From Hyphomicrobiales bacterium (GTDB lineage: Bacteria; Pseudomonadota; Alphaproteobacteria; Rhizobiales; Rhizobiaceae), in NCBI GenBank assembly GCA_900473685.1, contig UCNE01000002.1, positions 1 to 64,000 on the forward strand: DNA of 64,000 nucleotides, read 5' to 3'. Within the stretch, counting starts at the first letter, position 1. Every line of letters begins with the position of its first letter. Under the pieces are notes generated by a model. That model was not told the origin of the DNA and did not search any database. It saw only the letters and a list, made by a program, of their open reading frames with translations. Position numbers and translations under genes: made by a program. This document shows positions 23,789 to 33,838 of the stretch, piece after piece.

Positions 23789-24388
23789 ATGATGCTCCCA
23801 ATCCGACGTTTCAGCGCTCTTTCGCTTGAGCAGGAGCTGCGCTCGTTCGAAGTGAAGCGGCAAGCAATCTCGCGGTCTGTTCAGTGTCTGGCCGCTTTCG
23901 TTGTCATGCTGCCCTTGGCTGCGGGATCGCCGGTCAAGGCTGATGAAACTGTGCTGATGCCCGCCAACATTATTTTCGTGACAAGCACGGGATATTGGGA
24001 GGAAAGCAGCGATCCGTTGGCTATCCTGGATCCAAAGGCTGGCACGGCAGTGGACAGTCAACCGGCAACAGCGTCACCGGCTCAACGCGGTTATTACAAG
24101 CTGGTTGCGGTACGGCAGCCTGAGGGCAATGCCCACATCTTCCTGCAGCAGGTGGCGCTGGATGCTGGTGGCCCCAAAGTCATTTCGTCGGCGGAACTCG
24201 AGGAGTTTTCCGCAATGAAGGCCTATGTCACGGATATCAGGCCGGACACATCCGATGGCGTCGCCGCCCAGCCGGGATTGTTTGCTACGGTCTATCTGAA
24301 AACCGACCCGGCTGCAGTCGAACCCGAGACGTGGACCGTGCTGATCGATGATATCGGCGATATCAAGGTCGAGCGCGAGACGAACTGA
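23789..24388 (+). CDS. Exported hypothetical protein
   Basis: 199 aa. A long N-region is followed by a hydrophobic stretch (CLAAFVVMLPLAAGSPVKA), so a signal peptide cleaving near residue 50 is likely. The mature part is beta-rich (ANIIFVTSTGYWEESSDP, GYYKLVAVRQPEGNAHIFLQQVALD) and ends DIGDIKVERETN. I recognise no domain. Start choice is uncertain: tandem GTG, GTG, ATG, ATG codons run from 23783 to 23794 behind CGAGG. It is a single-gene unit with its own terminator. Confidence 0.7.
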   Translation: MMLPIRRFSALSLEQELRSFEVKRQAISRSVQCLAAFVVMLPLAAGSPVKADETVLMPANIIFVTSTGYWEESSDPLAILDPKAGTAVDSQPATASPAQRGYYKLVAVRQPEGNAHIFLQQVALDAGGPKVISSAELEEFSAMKAYVTDIRPDTSDGVAAQPGLFATVYLKTDPAAVEPETWTVLIDDIGDIKVERETN

Positions 24389-24410
24389 CCGCCTGGACAT
24401 AATCCAAATG

Positions 24411-24443
24411 AAAAAGCCGGACGATGAATGCGCCCGGCTTTTT
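24411..24443. terminator. Bidirectional terminator
   Basis: AAAAAGCCGG (24411-24420) pairs with CCGGCTTTTT (24434-24443) across a 13-nt loop. It lies between the convergent exported-protein gene and prfB and serves both. Confidence 0.88.
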
Positions 24444-24470
24444 CATTTTTCAGACGATGCGAGACACCGC

Positions 24471-25602
24471 TTACGCCAGATCGTCGATCATGGCATCGGC
24501 GCCACCGTTGACGCGGTGGGCGAGTGCCGCTTCCATGAATTCGTTGAGGTCGCCATCGAGCACATCATCAGGCGCGGTGCTGGAAACGCCTGTGCGCATG
24601 TCCTTGACCAACTGGTAAGGCTGCAGCACGTAGGAGCGGATCTGGTGGCCCCAGCCGATATCGCTCTTCGATGCCGCTTCGATATTGGCCGCGTCTTCAC
24701 GCTTCTTCAGCTCGGCTTCGTAGAGACGGGCGCGCAGCATGTCCCAGGCCTTGGCCTTGTTCTTGTGCTGCGAACGCTCCTGCTGGCACTGCACGACGAT
24801 ACCGGACGGCATATGCGTGATACGCACGGCCGAGTCGGTGGTGTTGACGTGCTGGCCACCGGCGCCGGACGAACGGTAGGTGTCGATACGGCAATCGCTC
24901 TCGTTGATATCGATCTGGATCGAATCGTCGATGACCGGGTAAACCCAGATCGACGAGAACGAGGTGTGGCGGCGGGCGTTGCTGTCGAACGGTGAAATTC
25001 GCACCAGGCGATGAACGCCCGATTCGGTCTTCAGCCAGCCGTAAGCATTATGCCCCTTGACCAGCAGCGTTGCCGACTTGATGCCGGCTTCTTCGCCGTC
25101 ATGAACTTCGAGAAGCTCGACCTTGTAGCCCTGGCGCTCAGCCCAGCGCGTGTACATGCGCAAGAGGATGTTCGCCCAGTCCTGGCTCTCAGTACCGCCG
25201 GCACCGGAATGGACTTCGAGATAGGTATCGTTGCTGTCAGCTTCGCCGGAGAGCATCGCTTCCACCTGGCGGCGGGCGGCTTCAACCTTCAGTGCGCGCA
25301 GCGCATCTTCGGCTTCCTTGATGATGTCGGCGTCGCCCTCTTCCTCACCGAGTTCGATGAGGTCGATGGCATCCTGCATCTGCCGCTCGAAGGCGCGGAC
25401 ACCATTGATGCCGTCATCCAGCTGCTGGCGTTCACGCATCAGCTTCTGTGCTTCGGAAGCGTCGTTCCAGAGGTTTGGATCCTCTGACTTGTTGTTCAAC
25501 CAGTCCAGCCGTCTTACCGCCTGATCCCAGTCAAAGATGCCTCCTCAGCAGGCTTACGGCCTGCTTGATTTCGTCGACAATATTTTCGATTTCAGTCCGC
25601 AT
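24471..25602 (-). CDS. prfB: Peptide chain release factor 2, with programmed +1 frameshift
   Basis: Release factor for UGA and UAA stops. The ATG at 25602 opens a 23-codon frame ending CTT TGA. A +1 shift over the TGA continues as [22 protein letters not shown]... to 24471, giving 376 aa in total. The recognition tripeptide SPF (VRISPFDSN) and the catalytic GGQ ([17 protein letters not shown]) are both present. The frame from 25499 alone lacks the true start. Expression is autoregulated: low RF2 slows termination at the early UGA and favours the shift. It is followed by a strong terminator, and mrcA lies upstream on the same strand. Confidence 0.96.
25530..25545 (-). promoter_or_regulatory. 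prfB programmed frameshift signal
   Basis: Minus strand reads AGG AGG CAT CTT TGA C: an internal Shine-Dalgarno AGGAGG (25540-25545), a 3-nt spacer, the CTT slip codon, and in-frame TGA followed by C, a weak termination context. The layout equals the E. coli prfB site (AGG GGG TAT CTT TGA C) with a stronger Shine-Dalgarno. Confidence 0.96.
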
Positions 25603-25701
25603 GGTTCCGCTTCTTGCGTTCGTATGGAATGTGCGCCGTGAATAACGGCGCTCGCCGCTCGTGTAAAGAGCAGCGGGCGCTGGTGAATAGGAAGGGGCTG
25701 G

Positions 25702-28155
25702 TTAAAACAGGCCGCTGGAACCGCGATTGATCGCATCATTTGCCTGCGGCGAAGCCTTTAGAATCTCTTCCGGAGGGATGTACTGGTCGGCCCCACCGAT
25801 GACCGAGAAGGTATCGGCCGGGCCGGTGCCGGGCTTGAAGGCCTCGATGATCGTATCCGGATCACCTTCTGCCGCTGCCATGCCGGTCTTGCGGTTGACC
25901 GGGATCAGGCTCATGCCTTCCGGTACGACGAACTTGCTGGGGCGGGTGCCCTGCGTCGCGGCCTGCATGAAATCGTTAAAGACGGGAGCAGCAAGACCAC
26001 CACCGGTCGCACCGCGTCCAAGCGGCGCCGGGCTGTCGAAGCCGAGATAAAGGCCAGCCACCATGTCCGGCGTATAGCCGACGAACCAGGCGTCCTTTTC
26101 ATCGTTGGTCGTACCGGTCTTGCCGGCAACCGGGCGGTCAAGCTTGATCTTGCCAGCGGCGGTGCCGCGGGAAATCACACCTTCCATCATCGAGGTGATC
26201 TGGTAGGCGGTCATCGGGTCGAGGACCTGTTCGCGGTTGTCGGTGAGAACCGGCTCTTCCTGATCCTCCCAATCGGCGGCATTGCAATTGTCGCAAGTAC
26301 GCTCTTCGTGACGGAAGATCGTCTTGCCGTAACGGTCCTGGATGCGGTCGATCATCGACGGCTTGATCTGCTTGCCGCCATTGGCAAGCACGGAATAGGC
26401 GGAGACCATGCGCAATACGGTTGTTTCGCCCGAGCCGAGCGACATGGCGAGCACCGGCAGCATCTTGTCGTAGATGCCGAAGCGTTCGGCATATTCCGCC
26501 ACGAGGTTCATGCCCATGTCGTTGGCAAGGCGAACCGTCATCAGGTTACGCGACTTTTCGATGCCGAGGCGCAGCGTCGAGGGACCGGCCGAACCGCCGC
26601 CATAGTTTTCCGGGCGCCAGACCTGGCCACCGGTGACGAGTTCGAAGGGCGCATCGAGAATGACGGACGCCGGCGTATAGCCATTGTCGAGTGCCGCTGC
26701 GTAAACGAACGGCTTGAAGGACGATCCCGGCTGGCGCATCGCCTGCGTCGCGCGGTTGAATTCGGACTGGCCGTAGGAGAAACCACCCGTCATGGCCAGA
26801 ACACGGCCCGTATGCGGATCCATGGCGACAAGGCCACCCTGCACTTTCGGCGGCTGGCGAAGGCGATACTCTCCGGCAGCATCGGTCGGCTCGACATAAA
26901 CGACATCGCCCGGACCAACGACGCCTTCCGGCGACTTTGCAGATTTGCGTTCACCGGTTGACGACCGGTAGGCCCATTGCATGTTCTTGGCGGTGATATG
27001 GCCGGTCACGCGGTCGGCGCCGATTTTGCCGCCTGCCTCTTTTTCCGGCTGGATGCCGATGTCGGCACCGTTGCCATCAACGGAGAGTACGACGGCCAGC
27101 TTCCACTCGGGAACATCCGACAGCGCAGTCAGCTTGCCGAGCGGCTCGCCCCAGTCCCCGCCGATCTCGATCGACTTCATCGGACCATGGAAACCGCGGC
27201 GCTCGTCATAGGAGACCAGCGCGCTCTGCAGCGCCCGGCGCGCTTCCACCTGAATGCGCGGGTCGAGCGACGTGCGAACAGACAGGCCGCCTTCGTAAAG
27301 GGCATTGTCGCCGTAGCGCTGGATGATCTGGCGGCGGACTTCCTCGGCGAAATAGTCGGAGGCGAACAGGTGCGACCCGCCACGGCGGACGCTGACGCCG
27401 AGCGGCTGCTTCTTGGCTTCCTCACCATCGCTCTTGGCGACATAACCATTTTCGACCATGCGGTCGATGACCCAGTTGCGGCGCTCGATGGCCGCCTCGG
27501 CCCTGCGGAACGGATGATAGTTTGCCGGCCCCTTTGGCAGCGCTGCAAGATAGGCCGTTTCAGCGATGGTCAGTTCAGTCACCGACTTGTCGAAATAAGT
27601 GAGAGCCGCGCCGGCGATGCCGTAGGAATTCAGACCGAAGAAAATCTCGTTGAGGTAAAGTTCGAGAATGCGGTCCTTGCTGTAGGCCTGCTCGATGCGG
27701 AACGACAGGATGGCTTCCTTGACCTTACGGTCGATCGTCTGGTCGGCGGAAAGAAGGAAGTTCTTGGCAACCTGCTGGGTGATGGTCGAGGCACCGACCG
27801 GACGGCGGCCGGAGCCGAAATTCTGCAGGTTGACAAAGATCGCGCGGCCAAGACCGGTGATATCGACGCCGGGATGCTGGTAGAAATTCTTGTCTTCGGC
27901 CGAGATGAAGGCGGCCTTGACGCGATCGGGAATAGCCTGGATCGGCAAATAGAGGCGGCGCTCGCGGGCATATTCGGCCATCAGCGCACCGTTGCCGGCG
28001 TGGACGCGGGTTGTTACCGGCGGCGCATAGCTGTTCAACACTTCATAATCTGGCAGGTCCTTGGTCACATGGCCAAGATAAATGGCAGCTGCCGCGGCAA
28101 CGCCGAGCACCAGAAATGCGCCAATGCCGAAGAAATATCCAATCAGTCTGATCAT
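25702..28155 (-). CDS. mrcA: Penicillin-binding protein 1A (bifunctional transglycosylase/transpeptidase)
   Basis: 817-aa class A PBP that polymerises and cross-links peptidoglycan in the periplasm, anchored by one N-terminal helix (residues 5-27). The GT51 domain shows FISAEDKNFYQHPGVD and STITQQVAKNFLLS ... RKVKEAILSFRIE. The transpeptidase has the SxxK serine in RQPGSSFKPFVYA, SRN in EKSRNLMTVRLA, and KTGTTND. An OB-like insertion (about 320-420) lies between them. Length and order fit the family. It follows the amidase gene on the same strand after a 372-bp gap, so both act on the wall but have separate promoters. Confidence 0.96.
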   Translation of the reverse strand: MIRLIGYFFGIGAFLVLGVAAAAAIYLGHVTKDLPDYEVLNSYAPPVTTRVHAGNGALMAEYARERRLYLPIQAIPDRVKAAFISAEDKNFYQHPGVDITGLGRAIFVNLQNFGSGRRPVGASTITQQVAKNFLLSADQTIDRKVKEAILSFRIEQAYSKDRILELYLNEIFFGLNSYGIAGAALTYFDKSVTELTIAETAYLAALPKGPANYHPFRRAEAAIERRNWVIDRMVENGYVAKSDGEEAKKQPLGVSVRRGGSHLFASDYFAEEVRRQIIQRYGDNALYEGGLSVRTSLDPRIQVEARRALQSALVSYDERRGFHGPMKSIEIGGDWGEPLGKLTALSDVPEWKLAVVLSVDGNGADIGIQPEKEAGGKIGADRVTGHITAKNMQWAYRSSTGERKSAKSPEGVVGPGDVVYVEPTDAAGEYRLRQPPKVQGGLVAMDPHTGRVLAMTGGFSYGQSEFNRATQAMRQPGSSFKPFVYAAALDNGYTPASVILDAPFELVTGGQVWRPENYGGGSAGPSTLRLGIEKSRNLMTVRLANDMGMNLVAEYAERFGIYDKMLPVLAMSLGSGETTVLRMVSAYSVLANGGKQIKPSMIDRIQDRYGKTIFRHEERTCDNCNAADWEDQEEPVLTDNREQVLDPMTAYQITSMMEGVISRGTAAGKIKLDRPVAGKTGTTNDEKDAWFVGYTPDMVAGLYLGFDSPAPLGRGATGGGLAAPVFNDFMQAATQGTRPSKFVVPEGMSLIPVNRKTGMAAAEGDPDTIIEAFKPGTGPADTFSVIGGADQYIPPEEILKASPQANDAINRGSSGLF

Positions 28156-28527
28156 CAGCCAGGTACCGGTATCCTGTTGTCGTTATCTATGCGGAGCACA
28201 CGCTGCCGGTGGGCCTACCCCGCACCTTGCCCGAATGCAATCACGCCAACGAATTAAAACAACGAATGAAACGCCTTCCGGACGGCCGGCGACGTTTCTC
28301 CGCGCTGCACGTTTACGACCGGCGATCGTCTTTCAGATCACCCGCCGCGCAATTCAGGCTTCCGGATAGCGACCGGATTGTGAGGAAAATAGGGCTTGCG
28401 GCAGATTAAACATAGGTCATCCCGTTGAAAACGATATCGCTGTTACTCTGGCGACACAAATCACAACACGCGGTATTGCCGGTCCAAACCTTGGACCTGC
28501 AACCGCTGCGGCCCATCCAAATCACCA
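28156..28527. other. Intergenic region, amidase to mrcA
   Basis: 372 bp with no supported gene in either direction. It must contain the mrcA promoter (minus strand). No clear hairpin terminator with a T run is visible after the amidase, so partial read-through is possible. Confidence 0.5.
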
Positions 28528-29715
28528 TCAGCCGCCGTTTGCGACCGCCTCGCCGCGATAGGCGCGCACCGCGACGGCCAGCCGATCAGCGACCTTGCTG
28601 CGCCAGACCGGATCGACGAGGAGCTTTTCATCCTCCTTGTTCGACAGAAAACCGAGCTCCAAGAGAACCGACGGCACGTCCGGTGCCTGCAGCACCCGGA
28701 ACCCGGCATGACGATGCGGATTGTTGATCAGATTGATCTGTCCCTCGAAGGAGGAAACGACGGAACGGGCGAGATTGACCGAGAACGCCTGCGTTTCGCG
28801 GCGGGTCAGATCGATCAGGATGTCGGCGACTTCGGCCGGTTCGCTCTTGAAGGTAACGCCGGCAATCTCGTCCGACAGGTTTTCGCGGGCTGCAAGATTG
28901 GCTGCCAGATGGTCGGACGCCTTGTCGGAGATCGTATAGACGGTGGCGCCGCGAATATCGCGCTGCTTCAGCGTATCGGCATGGATGGAAATAAACAGGT
29001 TTGCACTGTGCTGGCGGGCAACCTGCACACGTTCCGGCAGGGACAGGAACTCGTCCTTTTCGCGCGTCAGGAACGCCTTGACGCCCTTCTCCTTGTTCAA
29101 GGTCTCGACCAGCTGCGTGGCAAAAGCCAGCGTGACGCTCTTTTCCTCCATCTTGGTCTCGGCGCCGATCGCACCGGTATCGATACCGCCATGGCCCGCA
29201 TCAACTGCGACCACGAATGCGCCGGGCGCCGCCGGTTCGACCAGCCGGTCGGTTTTCGTCGTCGTGACAGCGCCGGTCCACTGCTGCTCTTCGATCAAGC
29301 TGGCGAAGCGCTCCTTGGTCACCCGCTCAGCGTCGAGAACGAGGCGAAACCCCTTCCCTTCTTCATCGGGCTTCACGTCGGCGACGGCAATGCCGACAGG
29401 TTTGCTTGCGGTCAGCACCACGCGGGCGCTGCCAGGGCCCATGGCGCCATAGCGGATTTCGGTGAACAGGCCGCGCGCCTTCAGGTCGTCCGGCTTCAGG
29501 CCGAAGGATGTTTCCGGCAGATCGACAATGACACGCGGCGGATTGGCAACATAATGGACGAAGAAGATTGGCTTGCGGTCGAAATCGATCACCACCCGCG
29601 TGCGGGCATCGTCGCCGGCAATGCGCGCACCATAAGCGAGCAGCGGCTGGTCTGCTGCATGAGCGACTGGGACGGCTGAAAAAAGCAAGAGGCCCAGCAG
29701 GCACCGCCGTATCAT
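28528..29715 (-). CDS. N-acetylmuramoyl-L-alanine amidase with AMIN domain (AmiC type)
   Basis: 395-aa periplasmic zinc amidase that splits peptidoglycan septa. The signal peptide is MIRRCLLGLLLFSAVPVAHA. An AMIN domain (about 25-150, RVVIDFDRKPIFFVHYVANPPRVIVDLPET) targets the septum. The Amidase_3 domain (from about 170) has zinc ligands in DAGHGGIDTGAIG and SIHAD and the catalytic Glu in LLELGFLSNKEDE. The ATG at 29715 gives the cleanest signal peptide, though a TTG at 29730 has a better Shine-Dalgarno (AAGGAAGAG). It is divergent from rne. Its activity in relatives needs an EnvC-like activator, which is not seen here. Confidence 0.93.
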   Translation of the reverse strand: MIRRCLLGLLLFSAVPVAHAADQPLLAYGARIAGDDARTRVVIDFDRKPIFFVHYVANPPRVIVDLPETSFGLKPDDLKARGLFTEIRYGAMGPGSARVVLTASKPVGIAVADVKPDEEGKGFRLVLDAERVTKERFASLIEEQQWTGAVTTTKTDRLVEPAAPGAFVVAVDAGHGGIDTGAIGAETKMEEKSVTLAFATQLVETLNKEKGVKAFLTREKDEFLSLPERVQVARQHSANLFISIHADTLKQRDIRGATVYTISDKASDHLAANLAARENLSDEIAGVTFKSEPAEVADILIDLTRRETQAFSVNLARSVVSSFEGQINLINNPHRHAGFRVLQAPDVPSVLLELGFLSNKEDEKLLVDPVWRSKVADRLAVAVRAYRGEAVANGG

Positions 29716-29730
29716 TGCTGACAGGATCAA

Positions 29731-30589
29731 ATCTGCTCTTCCTTGTTGCATTCGCCCGGCTTGTTTCATTCGTCTAGCCGTCCGCCGGAACCTCTGTCGG
29801 AAAGTCACCCGCAATCCGGTCACAGCGCCTCGTTTCGGGGCATACCCCTACATCTGGCGCGTTGCGGCCTGTAGCATCCATGACGCCATATGGTTAACCA
29901 AACCTTGCGGCCCCGTTTTTCACGCTTTGCTTTCCCCAGCTCTCAAGCTAGGCCGCCTGCCCTCTTCCAACGATGTCAATGGACATCAGAAGGACGGCAA
30001 ACAGGCACTCCGGCAGTACACACCCCTCCAAGCGAATCAATCAATATTATGGCGGTTCCGGCTTTTCCCTTGCCATTGTGACATAGAAAACATAAAAGCC
30101 TTGCAGGGAGAAAGTGTTGACGGGATAGAATCGACGACCGGCAGCCAAAGGGTCTTTAAAGCCTTGGCGCCAGAGCGTGATCGGGACGGGTAAAAACCGC
30201 TTCAACGCAGATCACGTCTCGGACAAGCAGTCGCGCTTCATCCGCCGTCGCTCCACTTTTTCTTCGCATGCTGAATCGAGAAATTCCGGCGGTGGCCGGA
30301 GCGTTTATGGTGACGATCACCGCAGGCCCGTGACCGGGCACATTCATCGGGCCTTCGTGGCCTACTACATTGGCATTCTTGTTTGGTCATTGACGTTGTC
30401 CCAGCAGTATCGGTCAGAAGTAAACAGGCCCCGGAACGCAACTGTTCCGGCTGCCGTCTGGCTGTTGGACAATCTCCCCAACCCTACAGGAACATTCACA
30501 TCCGGCGAAAAACCTGAACTGCATGGAAAGTCTCCTCCGGGATGCCACTTTCCTGCCGTTTCCAGGGTGCGCCGAGGAGCACCACTTCC
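29731..30589 (+). promoter_or_regulatory. Long rne upstream/leader region
   Basis: About 860 bp between the divergent amidase and rne starts with no convincing gene. It contains a perfect 7-bp hairpin CCGGAAC/GTTCCGG at 30431-30450 followed by TGCCGTC, and an AT-rich stretch near 30040-30110. Long structured 5' leaders let RNase E control its own mRNA in other proteobacteria; applying that here is inference. Confidence 0.5.
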
Positions 30590-33460
30590 ATGGCAGAGAA
30601 AATGCTTATCGACGCGTCTCACGCTGAAGAGACGCGCGTCGTTGTCGTACGCGGAAACCGCATAGAAGAATTCGACTTCGAATCCGAACACAAGAAACAG
30701 ATCCGCGGCAATATCTATCTCGCGAAAGTAACGCGCGTAGAGCCGTCGCTGCAGGCAGCCTTCGTCGATTACGGCGGCAACCGCCATGGCTTCCTGGCCT
30801 TTGCCGAAATCCACCCCGACTACTACCAGATCCCGCTGGCCGACCGTCAGGCCCTGCTGCGGCAGGAAGCCGAAGAAGCGCGCCGCGACGACGACATCGA
30901 GCATGTCGAAACCGGCACAGACCTCGGCCCTGATTCCGAAGAGGAAACTGTAGAGACGGCCGTAGACAACGTCGTCGAAGTTATCGAGACGGCCGCTGAG
31001 CCGGTCGAGACAGTGGAAACTGCCGCCGAGACCGAAGAAGAAAAGCCGAAGGCAAAAGCCAAGCGCCCGCGCCGCAGCAAGAAGGCCGTCGCAGCAGAAG
31101 CCGAAGCGGCCGCCGCTGAGGCCGATGGCGAAGAAGGCAATGGCGGCGAAATGGCTGCCATGGTCGATACCGACAGCATTTCGGAAGACACCCGCGGCGG
31201 ACGCCGTGGCCGTGATGACGACGATGATGACGACGGTCATCACGAAGAAAAGGAAGTCATCGAATCCGTCGGCGCCGAAGACGCCATGGAAGAAGTGCCG
31301 GACCGGCAGGTCAACCGCCGTCCGCGCAAGCAGTACCGCATCCAGGAAGTTATCAAGCGCCGGCAGATCCTGCTCGTGCAGGTTGCCAAGGAAGAACGCG
31401 GTAACAAGGGCGCAGCCCTGACCACTTATCTGTCGCTGGCCGGCCGCTACTCGGTCCTGATGCCGAACACGGCGCGTGGCGGCGGTATTTCCCGCAAGAT
31501 CACCAACCTGCCGGACCGCAAGCGCCTGAAGGAAATCGCCCGCGCGCTCGACGTGCCGCAGGGCATGGGCGTCATCCTGCGTACAGCCGGCGCCAACCGC
31601 ACCAAGGTCGAAGTCAAGCGTGACTTCGAATACCTGATGCGCCTGTGGGAAAACGTCCGCACACTGACGCTCTCCTCCACCGCCCCCTGCCTCGTCTATG
31701 AGGAAGGCTCCCTGATCAAGCGCTCGATCCGCGACCTTTACAACAAGGATATCAGCGAGATCATCGTTGCCGGTGAAGAAGGCTACAAGGAAGCCAAGGG
31801 CTTCATGAAGATGCTGATGCCGAGCCACGCCAAGGTGGTTCAGCCTTACCGCGACGTGCACCCGATCTTCTCGCGCTCGGGCATCGAAGCCCAGCTCGAC
31901 CGGATGCTGGTGCCACAGGTAACGCTGAAGTCCGGCGGCTACATCATCATCAACCAGACCGAAGCGCTGGTCGCCATCGACGTCAACTCGGGCCGTTCGA
32001 CCCGCGAACACTCGATCGAAGACACGGCTCTCCAGACCAACCTCGAAGCAGCCGAAGAAGTCGCCCGCCAGCTGCGTCTGCGTGACCTTGCCGGTCTCGT
32101 CGTCGTCGACTTCATCGACATGGAAGAAAAGCGCAACAACCGCGCTGTCGAGAAGCGCCTGAAGGACCATCTCAAGAACGACCGCGCCCGCATCCAGGTC
32201 GGCCGCATCTCGCATTTCGGCCTGCTCGAAATGTCGCGCCAGCGTATCCGCGCCTCGGTTCTCGAATCGACGATGCAGGTCTGCTCGCATTGCAACGGCA
32301 CAGGCCATGTCCGTTCGCAGTCCTCCGTTGCCCTGCATGTCCTGCGCGGCGTCGAAGAATATCTGTTGAAGAACACCACGCACAACATCACCGTGCGTAC
32401 CACACCGGATATCGCGCTCTATCTGCTCAACCACAAGCGCGGCACGATCATCGATTATGAAGAGCGCTTTGGCGTTCAGATCATTATCGAGGCGGACGCT
32501 CATGTCGGTGCGCAGCATTTTGCCATCGATCGCGGCGAAGCTGTCGAGAACCCGGTCAAGATCGAGCAGATCATCCAGTTCGAGCCGGAAATCGATGAAG
32601 ACGACGATATCATCATCGAAGAGGATATCGAGGACGACGAAGAACTCGTGGCCGAAGCCAAGCCGGAACGCGCAGAGCGGGCCGAGCGCAGCGAACGGAC
32701 ACCTGCTGCCGAGGGCGACGAACAGGGCAACCGCAAGCGCAAGCGCCGCCGGCGCCGGCGTGGTGGCCGCCCGGGTGGTGATCAGGGTGCCGAAGCCGGT
32801 GTCAGTTCCGAGGATGCTTCCGATGAGGATGGCGACGAGGACGAAACCGATGACGTTGCCGCACAAGCAGGTTCTGAAGACGCCCAGGACGCTGGCCTGA
32901 GCGAAGAAGAACGCCAGAAGCGCAAGCGCCGCCGTCGCGGCAAGCGTGGTGGCCGCCGCAACCGTCCGGACGAGGCAGAAGGTGAAAACCTTTCAGCCGA
33001 CGGAGAATCCGCTGGCGAAGAAGCCTCGACGGATGCGCCGGAAGCGGAAGCTGTGGTTTCAACCGAAGCTGTTGTCGCCGTTGCTGTGGAAGAGATCGCC
33101 GAAACCCCGGTTATTGCCGAGGAAGACGTGAAGCCGGCCAAGCCGAAGCGCAGCCGCAAGAAGGCCGTTGCCGCCGCCGAAGTGGCAGTCGTGGAAGAAG
33201 CGCCCGTCGCAACCGCCGATGCGGATGCCCAGGCTGCTGTCGAAGCCAAGCCCGAAGTGGTCGCGATCGTCGAGGAGCCGGCTGTCGAAAAGGCTGCCGC
33301 AGATCTCGAGGAAACCAAGCCGGTGCGCGCCAACCGCGATATCGAGACGATCGCCAGCGAGCCTGTGGTCAAGTCGTCCACCGTCCAGAAGGACGAAGGC
33401 GACGCCGAGCCGGCAAAGCCCAAGAAGGGCGGCTGGTGGCAGAAGCGCGGCTTCTTCTGA
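30590..33460 (+). CDS. rne: Ribonuclease E
   Basis: 956-aa endoribonuclease, core of the RNA degradosome. The start at 30590 follows GAGGAG by 10 nt. The S1 domain (about 35-270) is split by a 150-residue acidic/Ala-rich insertion (about 95-235, including a run of six Asp), as is typical of alphaproteobacteria. The catalytic DNase-I-like domain has VAIDVNSGRSTREHSIE and VVVDFIDMEEKRN. The zinc link is CSHCNGTGH. The C-terminal 290 residues are disordered, with Arg-rich RNA-binding blocks (RKRKRRRRRRGG) and acidic Ala/Glu/Val runs, ending GGWWQKRGFF. It is monocistronic with a strong terminator. Confidence 0.96.
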   Translation: MAEKMLIDASHAEETRVVVVRGNRIEEFDFESEHKKQIRGNIYLAKVTRVEPSLQAAFVDYGGNRHGFLAFAEIHPDYYQIPLADRQALLRQEAEEARRDDDIEHVETGTDLGPDSEEETVETAVDNVVEVIETAAEPVETVETAAETEEEKPKAKAKRPRRSKKAVAAEAEAAAAEADGEEGNGGEMAAMVDTDSISEDTRGGRRGRDDDDDDDGHHEEKEVIESVGAEDAMEEVPDRQVNRRPRKQYRIQEVIKRRQILLVQVAKEERGNKGAALTTYLSLAGRYSVLMPNTARGGGISRKITNLPDRKRLKEIARALDVPQGMGVILRTAGANRTKVEVKRDFEYLMRLWENVRTLTLSSTAPCLVYEEGSLIKRSIRDLYNKDISEIIVAGEEGYKEAKGFMKMLMPSHAKVVQPYRDVHPIFSRSGIEAQLDRMLVPQVTLKSGGYIIINQTEALVAIDVNSGRSTREHSIEDTALQTNLEAAEEVARQLRLRDLAGLVVVDFIDMEEKRNNRAVEKRLKDHLKNDRARIQVGRISHFGLLEMSRQRIRASVLESTMQVCSHCNGTGHVRSQSSVALHVLRGVEEYLLKNTTHNITVRTTPDIALYLLNHKRGTIIDYEERFGVQIIIEADAHVGAQHFAIDRGEAVENPVKIEQIIQFEPEIDEDDDIIIEEDIEDDEELVAEAKPERAERAERSERTPAAEGDEQGNRKRKRRRRRRGGRPGGDQGAEAGVSSEDASDEDGDEDETDDVAAQAGSEDAQDAGLSEEERQKRKRRRRGKRGGRRNRPDEAEGENLSADGESAGEEASTDAPEAEAVVSTEAVVAVAVEEIAETPVIAEEDVKPAKPKRSRKKAVAAAEVAVVEEAPVATADADAQAAVEAKPEVVAIVEEPAVEKAAADLEETKPVRANRDIETIASEPVVKSSTVQKDEGDAEPAKPKKGGWWQKRGFF

Positions 33461-33484
33461 GCCGAAGCCGATACCTGAGACATG

Positions 33485-33515
33485 AAAAACCGGCCAAGCG
33501 ATTGGCCGGTTTTTT
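33485..33515 (+). terminator. Rho-independent terminator after rne
   Basis: AACCGGCCAA, loop GCGA (33498-33501), and TTGGCCGGTTTTTT form a near-perfect stem with a six-T tail, 25 bp past the rne stop. Confidence 0.95.
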
Positions 33516-33622
33516 CGTTTGGGCAACCTGTTCCATAAGGAACTGCGGAAATATGAAAACTACAGCAGAGTGTGTTCTGCTGGACGAGATCGGCTCGGCC
33601 GGCTCAGCCAGAGGAGGCAATC

Positions 33623-33838
33623 ATGCGACGTTTCCTTGTCGCAGCGGCGCTTGCCGCCATTCCTACGCTATCGCTTGCAGCAACGTTCCAGGCCGACGGC
33701 AAGAACCGCCAGCGCTACAATGATTTTTACTACGGCAGGTATGACACAGCCTTTGAACCGGTCTGCGTGACCAGGACAGTCCGAACGACGGACGAACAAG
33801 GCAATCGCGTCATCCGGAAAGTTCAAATCTGCCGCTGA
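33623..33838 (+). CDS. Small exported protein
   Basis: 71 aa from the ATG at 33623, preceded by AGAGGAGG. Residues 1-20 (MRRFLVAAALAAIPTLSLAA) are a signal peptide. The mature part of about 50 residues has many aromatics (RYNDFYYGRYDTAFEPVCV) and two Cys (PVCVTR, VQICR) that could pair. No known family. It lies alone between the rne terminator and the convergent aminotransferase gene. The excellent Shine-Dalgarno supports it despite its size. Confidence 0.76.
   Translation: MRRFLVAAALAAIPTLSLAATFQADGKNRQRYNDFYYGRYDTAFEPVCVTRTVRTTDEQGNRVIRKVQICR

Noticed and set aside
26977-28257. 426-aa plus-strand frame over mrcA
   Set aside because: Shadow of PBP1A; no start signal or homology.
30365-32866. 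833-aa open frame antisense to rne
   Set aside because: It lies fully over a conserved gene in the opposite strand, with composition biased by GC-rich codon shadowing; no domain, no start signal.
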